Source: Myxococcota bacterium
GTDB lineage: Bacteria; Myxococcota_C; UBA6777
DNA length: 25,313 nt
Assembly (NCBI GenBank): GCA_023150835.1
Contig: JAKLKB010000102.1
Span: 1 to 25,313 of the forward strand
Reading direction: 5' to 3'
Shown: positions 6,550 to 14,341 of the stretch, in pieces
Layout of the letters: each line of letters begins with the position of its first letter
Numbering within the stretch: position 1 is the stretch's first letter
Notes under the pieces: model-generated
Database searches by the model: none
Told to the model about the DNA's origin: nothing
What the model saw: only the letters and a program-made list of their open reading frames with translations
Made by a program: the position numbers and the translations under genes

Positions 6550-9500
6550 CTACTTTTTCGCCATCCAAGCCAACGCAAAGTCCTTGATCTCGTAGATGGC
6601 GCGGCCATCCACATGCAACAAGCCATCTGCGCGCAATCGCTTGTTCGGTACGTCGACGTCGGTGATACGGGCCTCGACACGCACACGCTCACACGTCGGG
6701 ATCACTTGGCCTCGATAGCTCCAACGGTGCGTCGTTTGCGGGGGCATCGCCACCATCGCTCCATCCGATCCGCCAAAACGCCGCATCGCTTCGACTTTCA
6801 TCAACTGCAACATCGCTTCCAAGCCCAAAGATCCCGGCCACACAGGGTCTTGGTAAAAATGCGCTTGAAAGAACCAATCTGCCGGATTCACACGCTTGAT
6901 CCCGCACAACAACGGCTTGCCTTGTGGATCCGCATCGGGCGGATACAACCACACCTCGTCAAGCATCCGCAGCATCTCCGAGGGAAACGGGGCTTGGCGT
7001 GGAAAAGGCCGCTGTTCGGCGCGGATATCGTAGGCTGGGTCGATCAGCGGCTTGGTTCCGCGCATCCCCACTTGTTGCGCCAAAGCTGCTTGCGAAAAGA
7101 AGCCAAAGTACGTTTTTCCCGTATAGACGGGGCCGTTGCGATCTTCGACAGACATCGCGTAATGCTGGATGATCATCCCGCCCGAATGAGAAACTTGCGT
7201 ACATTGCACTTCCATCCGCAAAGTCCCTGTTTGCGGCGTCACCAGCCGATGCACCGTCGCCTCTCCACCAAGGTTTCGGAAGTGCAAGGCTTCTTCGCTT
7301 GCAAACGCCGACCCCATAAACGCCGCCATCCATCCACACGGCTGCAAGGCGATCTCCAGCAACACAGCAAACGGCATCCAAGGTTGACGCTCTGCCCCAA
7401 AGTACCAAGCATCGGGCGGGATATCATAGGCCGCGATCACCCGTGTCCCCGCCTTCATCTCAGCCAACGTCCCCTCAACACCGATCACCCGATCCATAAA
7501 CAAGTACGGAGGACTCGGCAAACGCGCCAAAAATCGCTCCTGATCAAAGACCCCATAACGCGGCCCAAAACACAACGACGGCTTGCCCTTCGCATACTCA
7601 AGGATCTGCTGCGCATCGTACAGCACAGGCGTTTGGGCAAATGCGGCCCTGCTCTCAACACAAGACTCCTGCAATGGCCCGACGTCGTAGAAACCAACGT
7701 GCGGGCAATCCTCAGTTACGCAGATCTCACAAGACTCCTGCGATGGGTCGGTTTTGTGGGGCGAGGGACCGCCCCCCGCGAGAAGGCTTCGCCCTTTTGA
7801 CCCCGTATCGGCGAACAGATCATCGTCTTTCAAAACAACGACGCTACCGCTTGAAACCTCACGAACACGGGGGGTTTTGTCTGCTGCGCGGCGCAAATCA
7901 AGAGAAAAAGAGCGTGCAGGTTCGCGCTGCCAAAGAGCCCACAGCGCAGGATAGCCACTGCCCGTCAATTGCAGAGACATCTCACGCACCAGCACAATGG
8001 GACGATCATCGGCATACATCAACGCATCTGCGATCGCATAAGGGGCGGGATTGTAGCCGAGTTCTTTGAGATGGATCTCATAACGAACTTTTCGAGTGCT
8101 TTGTAAAACTTGGCCTCGACAACGCAGTTGGCTTTTGACTCCCGCAACAGGCTCCCATGCCACCACGCCGTCTTCTCCGAGCCATCCGAGGCTTAGGAGA
8201 TACAGCCGCATGGTGTGCAAGCAACACTCGTACATCAACGTACCCGGCATCACCATGTCATCGACAAAATGGCACGTCAAAAACCAATCGTCAGGATGGA
8301 TATCCATCTCCGCCACAAGACAACCGATCCCAAATCGCCCACCCATCGGCTCAAAAGACAACACGCGATCCAGCAGCTTCATCCGCCCATCGCGCCCCCC
8401 GGGAAGCGTCAAGGGATGGCGCAACGGCAAGCGCGCAAACGCTTCTCCCAACGCCGCACTCAGATCTCCTTGGCGCAAGGCCGCAAGCTCGGCATCTTGG
8501 GGCGGATGCGGTAAGACGTGGCTCCACAACACCCCACGCGGATCGATCCTCCCGTCGCCCTTGCCCCACTCTTTTTCGTTGAGGACGATGCCTTTGCCTT
8601 CTTCGAGTTGACGTGCGCTAAAAAAGCCCGCGCATCCGTTTCGCATCGTTAAGACTTTTTGCCCCGCAACAGTGCTGTCAAAAGCAAAGCGGAAAAGATA
8701 CGTCTCGTCGTGCTTAAAAAATCGCTCAATGCGGATATCGTGGTGGATCACTTCACCCGCACGCGGTAAGCCCGAATGGAAGGTGATCTCCGCATCAAGC
8801 AGCCGATACATCGCCAAACCGCCCGTCTCTCGGTCGACTCCAAGATAGCCCGACAACATCAGATCCGCTTGGCCCGACTCGACCGCGATGCACGTCGGAA
8901 GCCGCCCACCATCCAAATACCACGCCTCGGGCAAGATATCATGCTCCGTCACGATCCGCCCCGAACGCAGCGAAAAAGGTTCGCCTTCGAGCGCCAACAC
9001 CCGATCCACCAACATCAACGGCTCATCTGGCAAACGAACCCGCGTCGGATGCGCATCGATCGACGCAAACGCTTCTCCCCAAACCTCGCCGATCCGACCC
9101 GTCGCAAAACGCAAGCAAGCCGCTCGATCCATCACCACAGGCTGCACAAATGTCGGACGCTGCGGTACTTCGCGTGTACTCAGACGACTCGCCACAGACG
9201 TATACGCAGCCAACGCCTCTTGTGCGTCTCGAAGATACGCAGCATGCGCTTGGATCTCTGCACTTTCCAAAGCCAGTAGCACCCCAAGCATCGGCTGCGA
9301 TGCACTCAACGGGAGCGGTGAGGCCATCCTGTTCGTCCCTTCTTGATGTTGGAGGGGTTGATCCCCAAAGACAGATCCGTTGTGTTGAAAGACCTGTGCT
9401 GTCTTCGCCGATACGAGGTCCATAGAGTCGCGCTCTATGGCGGGGTCTGGGGTGGAACCCCACGAGGATGCTCGAACTGCGTAAGTCTTCTCAGAGAGAA

Positions 9501-12500
9501 CAAACGTGGGGATCAAAGGAGCCTCAGGCGTCCCCACCGCCAAAGAAACCGCAAGACGCGGTGTGTGCGCAAGAACAGGCGTTTTTTCTGTAGCGGCCCA
9601 AGCATCGGAAAGATGCGGCAGGCGATGGGCGGTCAACGCAGCGCGCAAACGTGCGATGGATTCAGGGGGGGTCGAATCTTCAACACAGGCCGAACGTGCA
9701 AAAAAAGGCTCGTCGCCAAGGATCTGACCGATCATCCGAGAACAACCATCCCCCGGCCCGATCTCGATAAACAAACGTACTCCCTCGCGGTGGGCCTGTT
9801 GGATCACAGCCGGAAAATCGATCCCGTGACGAGCATTCGCAAGAATCGAATCGGCGGCCTGTTCCGAAGTCAGCGCAAAACTGCGCCCCCAGTTTCCGCT
9901 GTAAAAGCGCACACCTTCGGGCGGTGTCACAGGATGCAGATGCAGCGCACGATAGGCAGAGGCAACAGGTTCGAGAACTTCGCAATGAACGGTGGTCACA
10001 CCTTCGATCGGGACGAACGCGCAGCGCTGCACTCGCACCCATTCCTCGACGGCTTGGGCTTCACCGCCGATCACGCAAGCGTCAGGCGTGTTGACGATCA
10101 ACAAATACACGCGAGGCGTTTCTTGTAAGGAGGCTCGCAAAGACGCAGCCGAGCGATTGACGAGGCCCATCTTCCAGCGCAGTTCTCGATGGGCAGGCCA
10201 CCCCCAAAGCTCACGCGCCGCCAAGCAAGGCCCCGCAAGATCGGTCGTAAACAGCGTCGAACGCAATGATCGCAACAGCATCGCGTCACGATCTCGCCAA
10301 GCCCGCAAGGAAAACAACGCCGTCGACTCGCCCAAAGAGTAGCCGATCGCCGCATCGGGTTCGATCCCAAGCGAATGACGGAGGATATCGCTCACCATCG
10401 CCCCAAGCGTCACTTGTGCAAAGATCAACTCCGCGCAAGTGAGCGCGTCTTGGCGCGTTTGTTGACGCCACACGCGGTCGCTAAACATCTGGGCGCGCAA
10501 GAAACCATTTTCTTTCGCTTGCTGTTCGAGGATCTCAGGCCAATACAGCGCTTCCAATCGCCCCATCTGCGGGAACTGCGCCCCTGACCCGGGGAAAACA
10601 AAGGCGATCTCTCCGCTTTTTCCGAGCGGCTGGGGCGTATAGAAGATATCTTCGCGAGGGCGGTTGGTGGTATTGCGCGATTGTTCGAGGATCGTCTGCG
10701 CACGAGCAAGCGTCTGTGTCGGCGGTGTATCGGACGAAAACAAGGCACTCAAGGCCAACGCAGGTGGGGGCTGAGCGATATCTCGCTGTTGCCAATCTGC
10801 GATGTGTTCTTGAAGGGGCCGCTCAGGTTGGTGTTGGGTTTGTTGGGCGAAGGCATGGAGCTTTTGTGCGATCGCATGGGGCGTATCACCCGCAAACACC
10901 GCCATCGACGGAGCGCACCGTTCAGGACGCCAAGCCACGCGAAGCTCATGGCGCGGCGACACAGGCGACTCGCGCAGCAAAAGATGAAACACCTTTCCAT
11001 CCCGACTATTTGCCGCAACAAGCGCACGACGCGGTCCAACAGCACGATCATGCACCCATGATTCGGGCTTTCGCAAAGGTTCCACAAAACGCCCCACCGC
11101 CGCCAAGGGCTCCCATCCCCGATCCGCCGAAGCCAACGCAGGCAACACCCGATGATGCAACCCCCAAACCGCCCTCGCCAAAGCCAACAAACCACTCGCA
11201 GCCCCCGCCCACCCCGTCACACTCGACGTTGCAGACAAGACCGCCTTTTGAGGCGAACGTATCGCTGCGATCTGTGCAGAGAATTCGATGGATTCAGCAA
11301 GAGCAGCTTCGCTGTCCACTTGAACAGCAGCCCTGCTATCCGCTTCAAGAGAAACCTCGCTGTCCACCCGAAGGGCAACCTTGCTATCCGCTTCAAAAGC
11401 AGCCTCGCTGTCCACCCGAAGGGCAACCTTGCTGTCCGCTTCAAAAGCAGCCTCGCTGTCCACGCGAAGAGCAGCCCCCCCCCCCGCATGACGGGCCTCG
11501 GCGGCATAGGCGCGTTCCAAGGCGCGCAGCCAAGAGGAAGCCGCCAAGAGGTCGGTGCCATCGGCGTATTCGATACACTCAACCGAAGAAAGCGATACAC
11601 CCGCCTCGCGCAAAGGGGCCGCCAAGGAACGCTCACAAGCCTCTTGATGCGCGATGCACCGTTTGTCCGACTCAAGGCGCAGATCGTCACCCCCCGCGCA
11701 TCCGATCCCCTCCAACACAGCGTAGATCGTCTGTCCATCCGCGAGGGCATCCGACAAGGGCTTCAACACCAACGCAACAGCACCATCGGCAGGAAGGCTG
11801 CCTTGGTGATCTGGATCAAACGGTCGAGGCGTTGCATCCGAAGAAAAAGGACACTCGCGATGCGCAAGCAGCGAAGCGCGCAGATCGCTTGTGAGATCGA
11901 CCGCAGCCACCAAGGCTTGCTTGATCTCGCCGCGTTGGATCGCACGAACCGCGATCTCCAAGGCTCGCAGCCCCGAACCTTCCTCGTTGGCGATCACAAA
12001 GCTCGGCCCACCGAGCCGATACTCCCGCGCCAATCGGCTTGCAACGATGCTTGCAAGTCCTCCCATCGTGCGGTTTGCGTTGAGCGGAGGTGTCAGCGCA
12101 TCGCACAACGATGCGATCCATCGCTCAGTTTCGGCCTCCTCTTGTGGGATCTCCGCAGCCGTCTTCCATGCCTTGACGATGGCGGGCAAGACCCAACGCA
12201 GATGGTAGTCGGTGGTATGAAGATCCAAGCCCACCCCAACATAAACTCCGGTCGTCTCGGCATCTGGGACCTCGACACCCTTTTCGCGGCCCCATTGTGC
12301 ATCACGCAAGGCGTCATCAGCCACTTGCAGCGTCCACAATTGTTGCGGCAAAAGCTCCGCCATCTCTCGCGGTGGGATGCGAAATCGCCCCGCAGGAAGA
12401 TCCACCGTCTCGCAAAACAACCCTTGCCTCGGCAAAGGCGACGCTCCTTGCCAAGCCGTCCAAGCCTCTGTCTGCCCAATCCCCCACCAAGCCGCTTCTT

Positions 12501-14328
12501 TGCGAGGCAGATCCATCTGCTCTCCCAAAAAAGCCCGCAACAACGCCTCTTGATCGTTGTACCCACCCACTCGCGCAGCGATCCCCACCACCGCAACAGC
12601 CTGCTCTTTCGCCGACGCAACGGAAACCTTGGTATCCGCCGACACAACCGTCTGTTTGGTTGTAGGGATGGTGGAGTGGTACGCTGGATCGTACGCTTCG
12701 ACGAGCAGATGGGCATTGATGCCACCAAAGCCAAAGGCGCTTACGGCGGCTCTGCGTGGATGTGGGTGCAAGGCTTCCCACGGCTGCGGCTTCGTCAAGA
12801 CACGAAACGGGCTGTCTTGAAGGTTGATCTTGTCCGAAGGTCGTTGGAATTGCGCTGTAGGCGGAAGTGTTTGGTGCTTCAAAGCCAACAGAACTTTAAG
12901 CAAGCCAGCGCCGCCTGCCGCCGTCAAGAGATGGCCGATATTGGACTTGGCCGAACCAAGGACGCATGGAACGAGGCGATCGCGATCCTTCCACAAGCTG
13001 CGCAAGCTCTCGAACTCGACAGCATCGCCGACAGGCGTCCCCGTCGCATGGCACTCGATCAGATCAACGCTTTGCGGCTCCCATCCTGCGGCGCGATACG
13101 CTGCACGCATCGCCCGAAGCTGCCCCTCGCTATCAGGAGCCAACAACCGCCCGCCGATATCGTTGGAAAGGCCGACGCCACGCAACACACCGTAGATGTG
13201 CTGTCCATCGCGCAGCGCGTCCTCTAGGCGGCGCAACACAAACAACGCTGCCCCTTCCCCCACCAAAAGGCCGTCAGCATGTGCATCAAAAGGCGTACAC
13301 GCTCCCTTGGAAGACAAGGCATGAAGCTGCGAAAAGCCCATCTGTGTGTAAAGATGATCAGGACGAGAAAGCCCTCCCACCAACGCAGCGTCACAACGCC
13401 CCGATTGAAGGCCATCACAAGCAAGCTTGATCGCATACAACGAAGAAGCACAAGCCGCGTCCAATGTGTACGTGCTTCCCTGCAAATCAAAAGCTTGCGC
13501 GATCAGCGCCGCAGGAAGGGCAGCGATGCCTCGCGCTGTCAACGCAGGATCAGAGGCCACACCGTGCGCTGTTGAAGTCGCAGCGGAGGCCACACCATGC
13601 GCCCTCGAAGCAGGCTCAAAAGTCACATCCTGCGCCGTTGAGGTCGCAGCGGAGGCCGCACCATGCGCCCTCGAAGCAGGCTCAGAGGTCACATCATGCG
13701 CCGTTGAGGTCGCAGCGGAGGCCACACCACGCGCCATCAAGGTTGGATCAATGCCCAAGCCTTGTTTGCCTTGCTGTTCTCCTAAAGCGGTGATTGGGGA
13801 CTGGCAGACTGCACGCCAGATCGAGGCAAGGCGGCGCTGTTGTGCTTCGTCTTGCGTCACCGCTCTCGCCACAGGTTCGGCCAACGCACCCAACAGCAAA
13901 GACTGTGTGATGGCTGCGTTTCGCTCGGTCGGTAAGGCGATATGTCCGAGGATTACGTCCGTTCGTTGGCGAAGACAGGTCGCCATCGCCGCATCTTCTA
14001 AAGCCATCCTCGCCACAGCAAGCGCGAGCCGTAGACTTTCATCCAGCCCTTCGAGCAAAGACGACGGCAGCGCAAGCCGATCCGCCTCTAGCCTTGGTGG
14101 AGTGGTGATGAAACAGCCAGTACGCGCCAGTACCCGATCCGCTTGGGGTGTGTCGGGCGCATACAAGGCATCGACAGGCGCGCTCCACCGTCCGAGCGGA
14201 GGTAAGCGATGCGAGGCGTGGCCGCATAAGAGATTTTCCCAAAAGTCTTCGGGGGTCGGAGCATCAGGGAGGCACGCGCCGATCCCAACGATCGCGATGG
14301 TAGGCAGAACAGACGGAGCAACGGTCAA
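6550..14328 (-). CDS. pfa3: Pfa3/PfaC-type PUFA synthase subunit: KS-CLF-AT-DH-DH
   Basis: A 2592-aa megasynthase. Domains in order: KS (about 9-545) with the full triad Cys293, His427 and His466; CLF (about 580-1063) with the Cys replaced in ANEEGSG; AT (about 1240-1570), PfaB-like, with Ser1331 in GYSLGES; and two tandem double-hotdog FabA-like dehydratases. DH1 (about 1730-2126) has His2020 in CHFVDDMVMPG; DH2 (about 2243-2592) has His2490 in AHFYQDPVWPG. The FabA-like DH domains are expected to dehydrate and isomerise, leaving cis double bonds. The AT within the KS-CLF protein matches myxobacterial Pfa3, but the C-terminal AGPAT-type acyltransferase found in some relatives is absent. The start is a TTG overlapping the pfa2 stop by 4 nt, with AGGAG eight bases upstream. 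Four in-frame repeat insertions occur: within KS (199-265), within CLF, and in the AT-DH1 and DH1-DH2 linkers. There is also a G11 tract. Confidence 0.93.
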   Translation of the reverse strand: MTVAPSVLPTIAIVGIGACLPDAPTPEDFWENLLCGHASHRLPPLGRWSAPVDALYAPDTPQADRVLARTGCFITTPPRLEADRLALPSSLLEGLDESLRLALAVARMALEDAAMATCLRQRTDVILGHIALPTERNAAITQSLLLGALAEPVARAVTQDEAQQRRLASIWRAVCQSPITALGEQQGKQGLGIDPTLMARGVASAATSTAHDVTSEPASRAHGAASAATSTAQDVTFEPASRAHGVASAATSTAHGVASDPALTARGIAALPAALIAQAFDLQGSTYTLDAACASSLYAIKLACDGLQSGRCDAALVGGLSRPDHLYTQMGFSQLHALSSKGACTPFDAHADGLLVGEGAALFVLRRLEDALRDGQHIYGVLRGVGLSNDIGGRLLAPDSEGQLRAMRAAYRAAGWEPQSVDLIECHATGTPVGDAVEFESLRSLWKDRDRLVPCVLGSAKSNIGHLLTAAGGAGLLKVLLALKHQTLPPTAQFQRPSDKINLQDSPFRVLTKPQPWEALHPHPRRAAVSAFGFGGINAHLLVEAYDPAYHSTIPTTKQTVVSADTKVSVASAKEQAVAVVGIAARVGGYNDQEALLRAFLGEQMDLPRKEAAWWGIGQTEAWTAWQGASPLPRQGLFCETVDLPAGRFRIPPREMAELLPQQLWTLQVADDALRDAQWGREKGVEVPDAETTGVYVGVGLDLHTTDYHLRWVLPAIVKAWKTAAEIPQEEAETERWIASLCDALTPPLNANRTMGGLASIVASRLAREYRLGGPSFVIANEEGSGLRALEIAVRAIQRGEIKQALVAAVDLTSDLRASLLAHRECPFSSDATPRPFDPDHQGSLPADGAVALVLKPLSDALADGQTIYAVLEGIGCAGGDDLRLESDKRCIAHQEACERSLAAPLREAGVSLSSVECIEYADGTDLLAASSWLRALERAYAAEARHAGGGAALRVDSEAAFEADSKVALRVDSEAAFEADSKVALRVDSEVSLEADSRAAVQVDSEAALAESIEFSAQIAAIRSPQKAVLSATSSVTGWAGAASGLLALARAVWGLHHRVLPALASADRGWEPLAAVGRFVEPLRKPESWVHDRAVGPRRALVAANSRDGKVFHLLLRESPVSPRHELRVAWRPERCAPSMAVFAGDTPHAIAQKLHAFAQQTQHQPERPLQEHIADWQQRDIAQPPPALALSALFSSDTPPTQTLARAQTILEQSRNTTNRPREDIFYTPQPLGKSGEIAFVFPGSGAQFPQMGRLEALYWPEILEQQAKENGFLRAQMFSDRVWRQQTRQDALTCAELIFAQVTLGAMVSDILRHSLGIEPDAAIGYSLGESTALFSLRAWRDRDAMLLRSLRSTLFTTDLAGPCLAARELWGWPAHRELRWKMGLVNRSAASLRASLQETPRVYLLIVNTPDACVIGGEAQAVEEWVRVQRCAFVPIEGVTTVHCEVLEPVASAYRALHLHPVTPPEGVRFYSGNWGRSFALTSEQAADSILANARHGIDFPAVIQQAHREGVRLFIEIGPGDGCSRMIGQILGDEPFFARSACVEDSTPPESIARLRAALTAHRLPHLSDAWAATEKTPVLAHTPRLAVSLAVGTPEAPLIPTFVLSEKTYAVRASSWGSTPDPAIERDSMDLVSAKTAQVFQHNGSVFGDQPLQHQEGTNRMASPLPLSASQPMLGVLLALESAEIQAHAAYLRDAQEALAAYTSVASRLSTREVPQRPTFVQPVVMDRAACLRFATGRIGEVWGEAFASIDAHPTRVRLPDEPLMLVDRVLALEGEPFSLRSGRIVTEHDILPEAWYLDGGRLPTCIAVESGQADLMLSGYLGVDRETGGLAMYRLLDAEITFHSGLPRAGEVIHHDIRIERFFKHDETYLFRFAFDSTVAGQKVLTMRNGCAGFFSARQLEEGKGIVLNEKEWGKGDGRIDPRGVLWSHVLPHPPQDAELAALRQGDLSAALGEAFARLPLRHPLTLPGGRDGRMKLLDRVLSFEPMGGRFGIGCLVAEMDIHPDDWFLTCHFVDDMVMPGTLMYECCLHTMRLYLLSLGWLGEDGVVAWEPVAGVKSQLRCRGQVLQSTRKVRYEIHLKELGYNPAPYAIADALMYADDRPIVLVREMSLQLTGSGYPALWALWQREPARSFSLDLRRAADKTPRVREVSSGSVVVLKDDDLFADTGSKGRSLLAGGGPSPHKTDPSQESCEICVTEDCPHVGFYDVGPLQESCVESRAAFAQTPVLYDAQQILEYAKGKPSLCFGPRYGVFDQERFLARLPSPPYLFMDRVIGVEGTLAEMKAGTRVIAAYDIPPDAWYFGAERQPWMPFAVLLEIALQPCGWMAAFMGSAFASEEALHFRNLGGEATVHRLVTPQTGTLRMEVQCTQVSHSGGMIIQHYAMSVEDRNGPVYTGKTYFGFFSQAALAQQVGMRGTKPLIDPAYDIRAEQRPFPRQAPFPSEMLRMLDEVWLYPPDADPQGKPLLCGIKRVNPADWFFQAHFYQDPVWPGSLGLEAMLQLMKVEAMRRFGGSDGAMVAMPPQTTHRWSYRGQVIPTCERVRVEARITDVDVPNKRLRADGLLHVDGRAIYEIKDFALAWMAKK
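7712..7893 (-). mobile_element. MITE-like element, copy B, read in frame inside pfa3 (DH1-DH2 linker)
   Basis: The minus strand shares with copy A, in the same order: CCCGTGTTCG, TTTCAAGCG, GTCGTTGT, CGGGGTCAA and CCCCACAAAACCGA. Remnants of both ends remain (GCGCAG on the left, CTGCGTAACT on the right). It lies entirely within the pfa3 frame, encodes about residues 2146-2206 and contains no stop. It is longer than 165 bp near its right end, where CACAAGACTCCTGC (7728-7741, plus strand) also occurs 69 bp away at 7659-7672. Confidence 0.78.
9361..9487 (+). mobile_element. MITE-like element, copy C, antisense inside pfa3 (AT-DH1 linker)
   Basis: The plus strand shares CGTTGTGTTGAAA, TCTTCGCC, TGGGGTGGAACCCCAC and AACTGCGT with copy A, in the same order and similar spacing. 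The first 30-40 bases of the element are unrecognisable, so the left boundary is approximate. It is inverted relative to pfa3 transcription, yet the pfa3 frame stays open through it (about residues 1614-1656). Confidence 0.7.
11303..11494. repeat. 24-bp tandem repeat in the CLF domain of pfa3
   Basis: Seven clear 24-bp units (11303-11470) plus one degraded unit. Two types alternate, for example GCAGCCTCGCTGTCCACC and GCAACCTTGCTATCCGCT beginnings, giving a 48-bp higher-order period. The encoded 8-residue units alternate ALRVDSEA and AFEADSKV. The repeat lies in the C-terminal half of CLF. Confidence 0.9.
11475..11485. repeat. Eleven-base C/G homopolymer inside pfa3
   Basis: A run of 11 C on the plus strand (11 G on the coding strand) encodes Gly-Gly-Gly at the edge of the 24-bp repeat array. 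Tracts of this length are prone to slipped-strand mispairing, and a one-base change would cut Pfa3 short within CLF. It is also a common place for sequencing error. Confidence 0.85.
13534..13764. repeat. 33/66-bp tandem repeat inside the KS domain of pfa3
   Basis: Seven 33-bp units start at 13534, 13567, 13600, 13633, 13666, 13699 and 13732. Two types alternate, giving three 66-bp repeats (13567, 13633, 13699), the last one diverging. They encode 11-residue units such as GVASAATSTAH and DVTSEPASRAH at about residues 189-265, just before the KS active-site segment that contains Cys293. Confidence 0.9.
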
Positions 14329-14341
14329 GATCGGGACTCCT
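14325..14341 (-). promoter_or_regulatory. pfa2 stop / pfa3 TTG start with Shine-Dalgarno
   Basis: On the minus strand the pfa2 TGA (14327-14325) overlaps the pfa3 TTG start (14328-14326) as TTGA. AGGAG at 14341-14337 lies eight bases upstream, inside the end of pfa2. This supports TTG as a start codon in this operon and coupled translation of the two largest subunits. Confidence 0.75.

Noticed and set aside
7659-7741. A 14-bp direct repeat (CACAAGACTCCTGC) as a target-site duplication of copy B
   Set aside because: Both copies lie at or beyond one end of the element and do not flank it, so it looks like a local duplication.
11152-13227. A 691-codon plus-strand open frame opposite pfa3, and other long plus-strand frames (for example 13427-14587 and 19281-20639)
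   Set aside because: They lie antisense to clear KS, CLF and AT domains, show no recognisable motif, and are rich in Arg/Pro/Ser as expected for shadow frames of GC-rich coding DNA.
13534-13764. CRISPR array
   Set aside because: The units are contiguous with no unique spacers, are in frame in a KS domain and no cas genes are present. The same holds for the arrays at 11303-11494 and 17929-18240.
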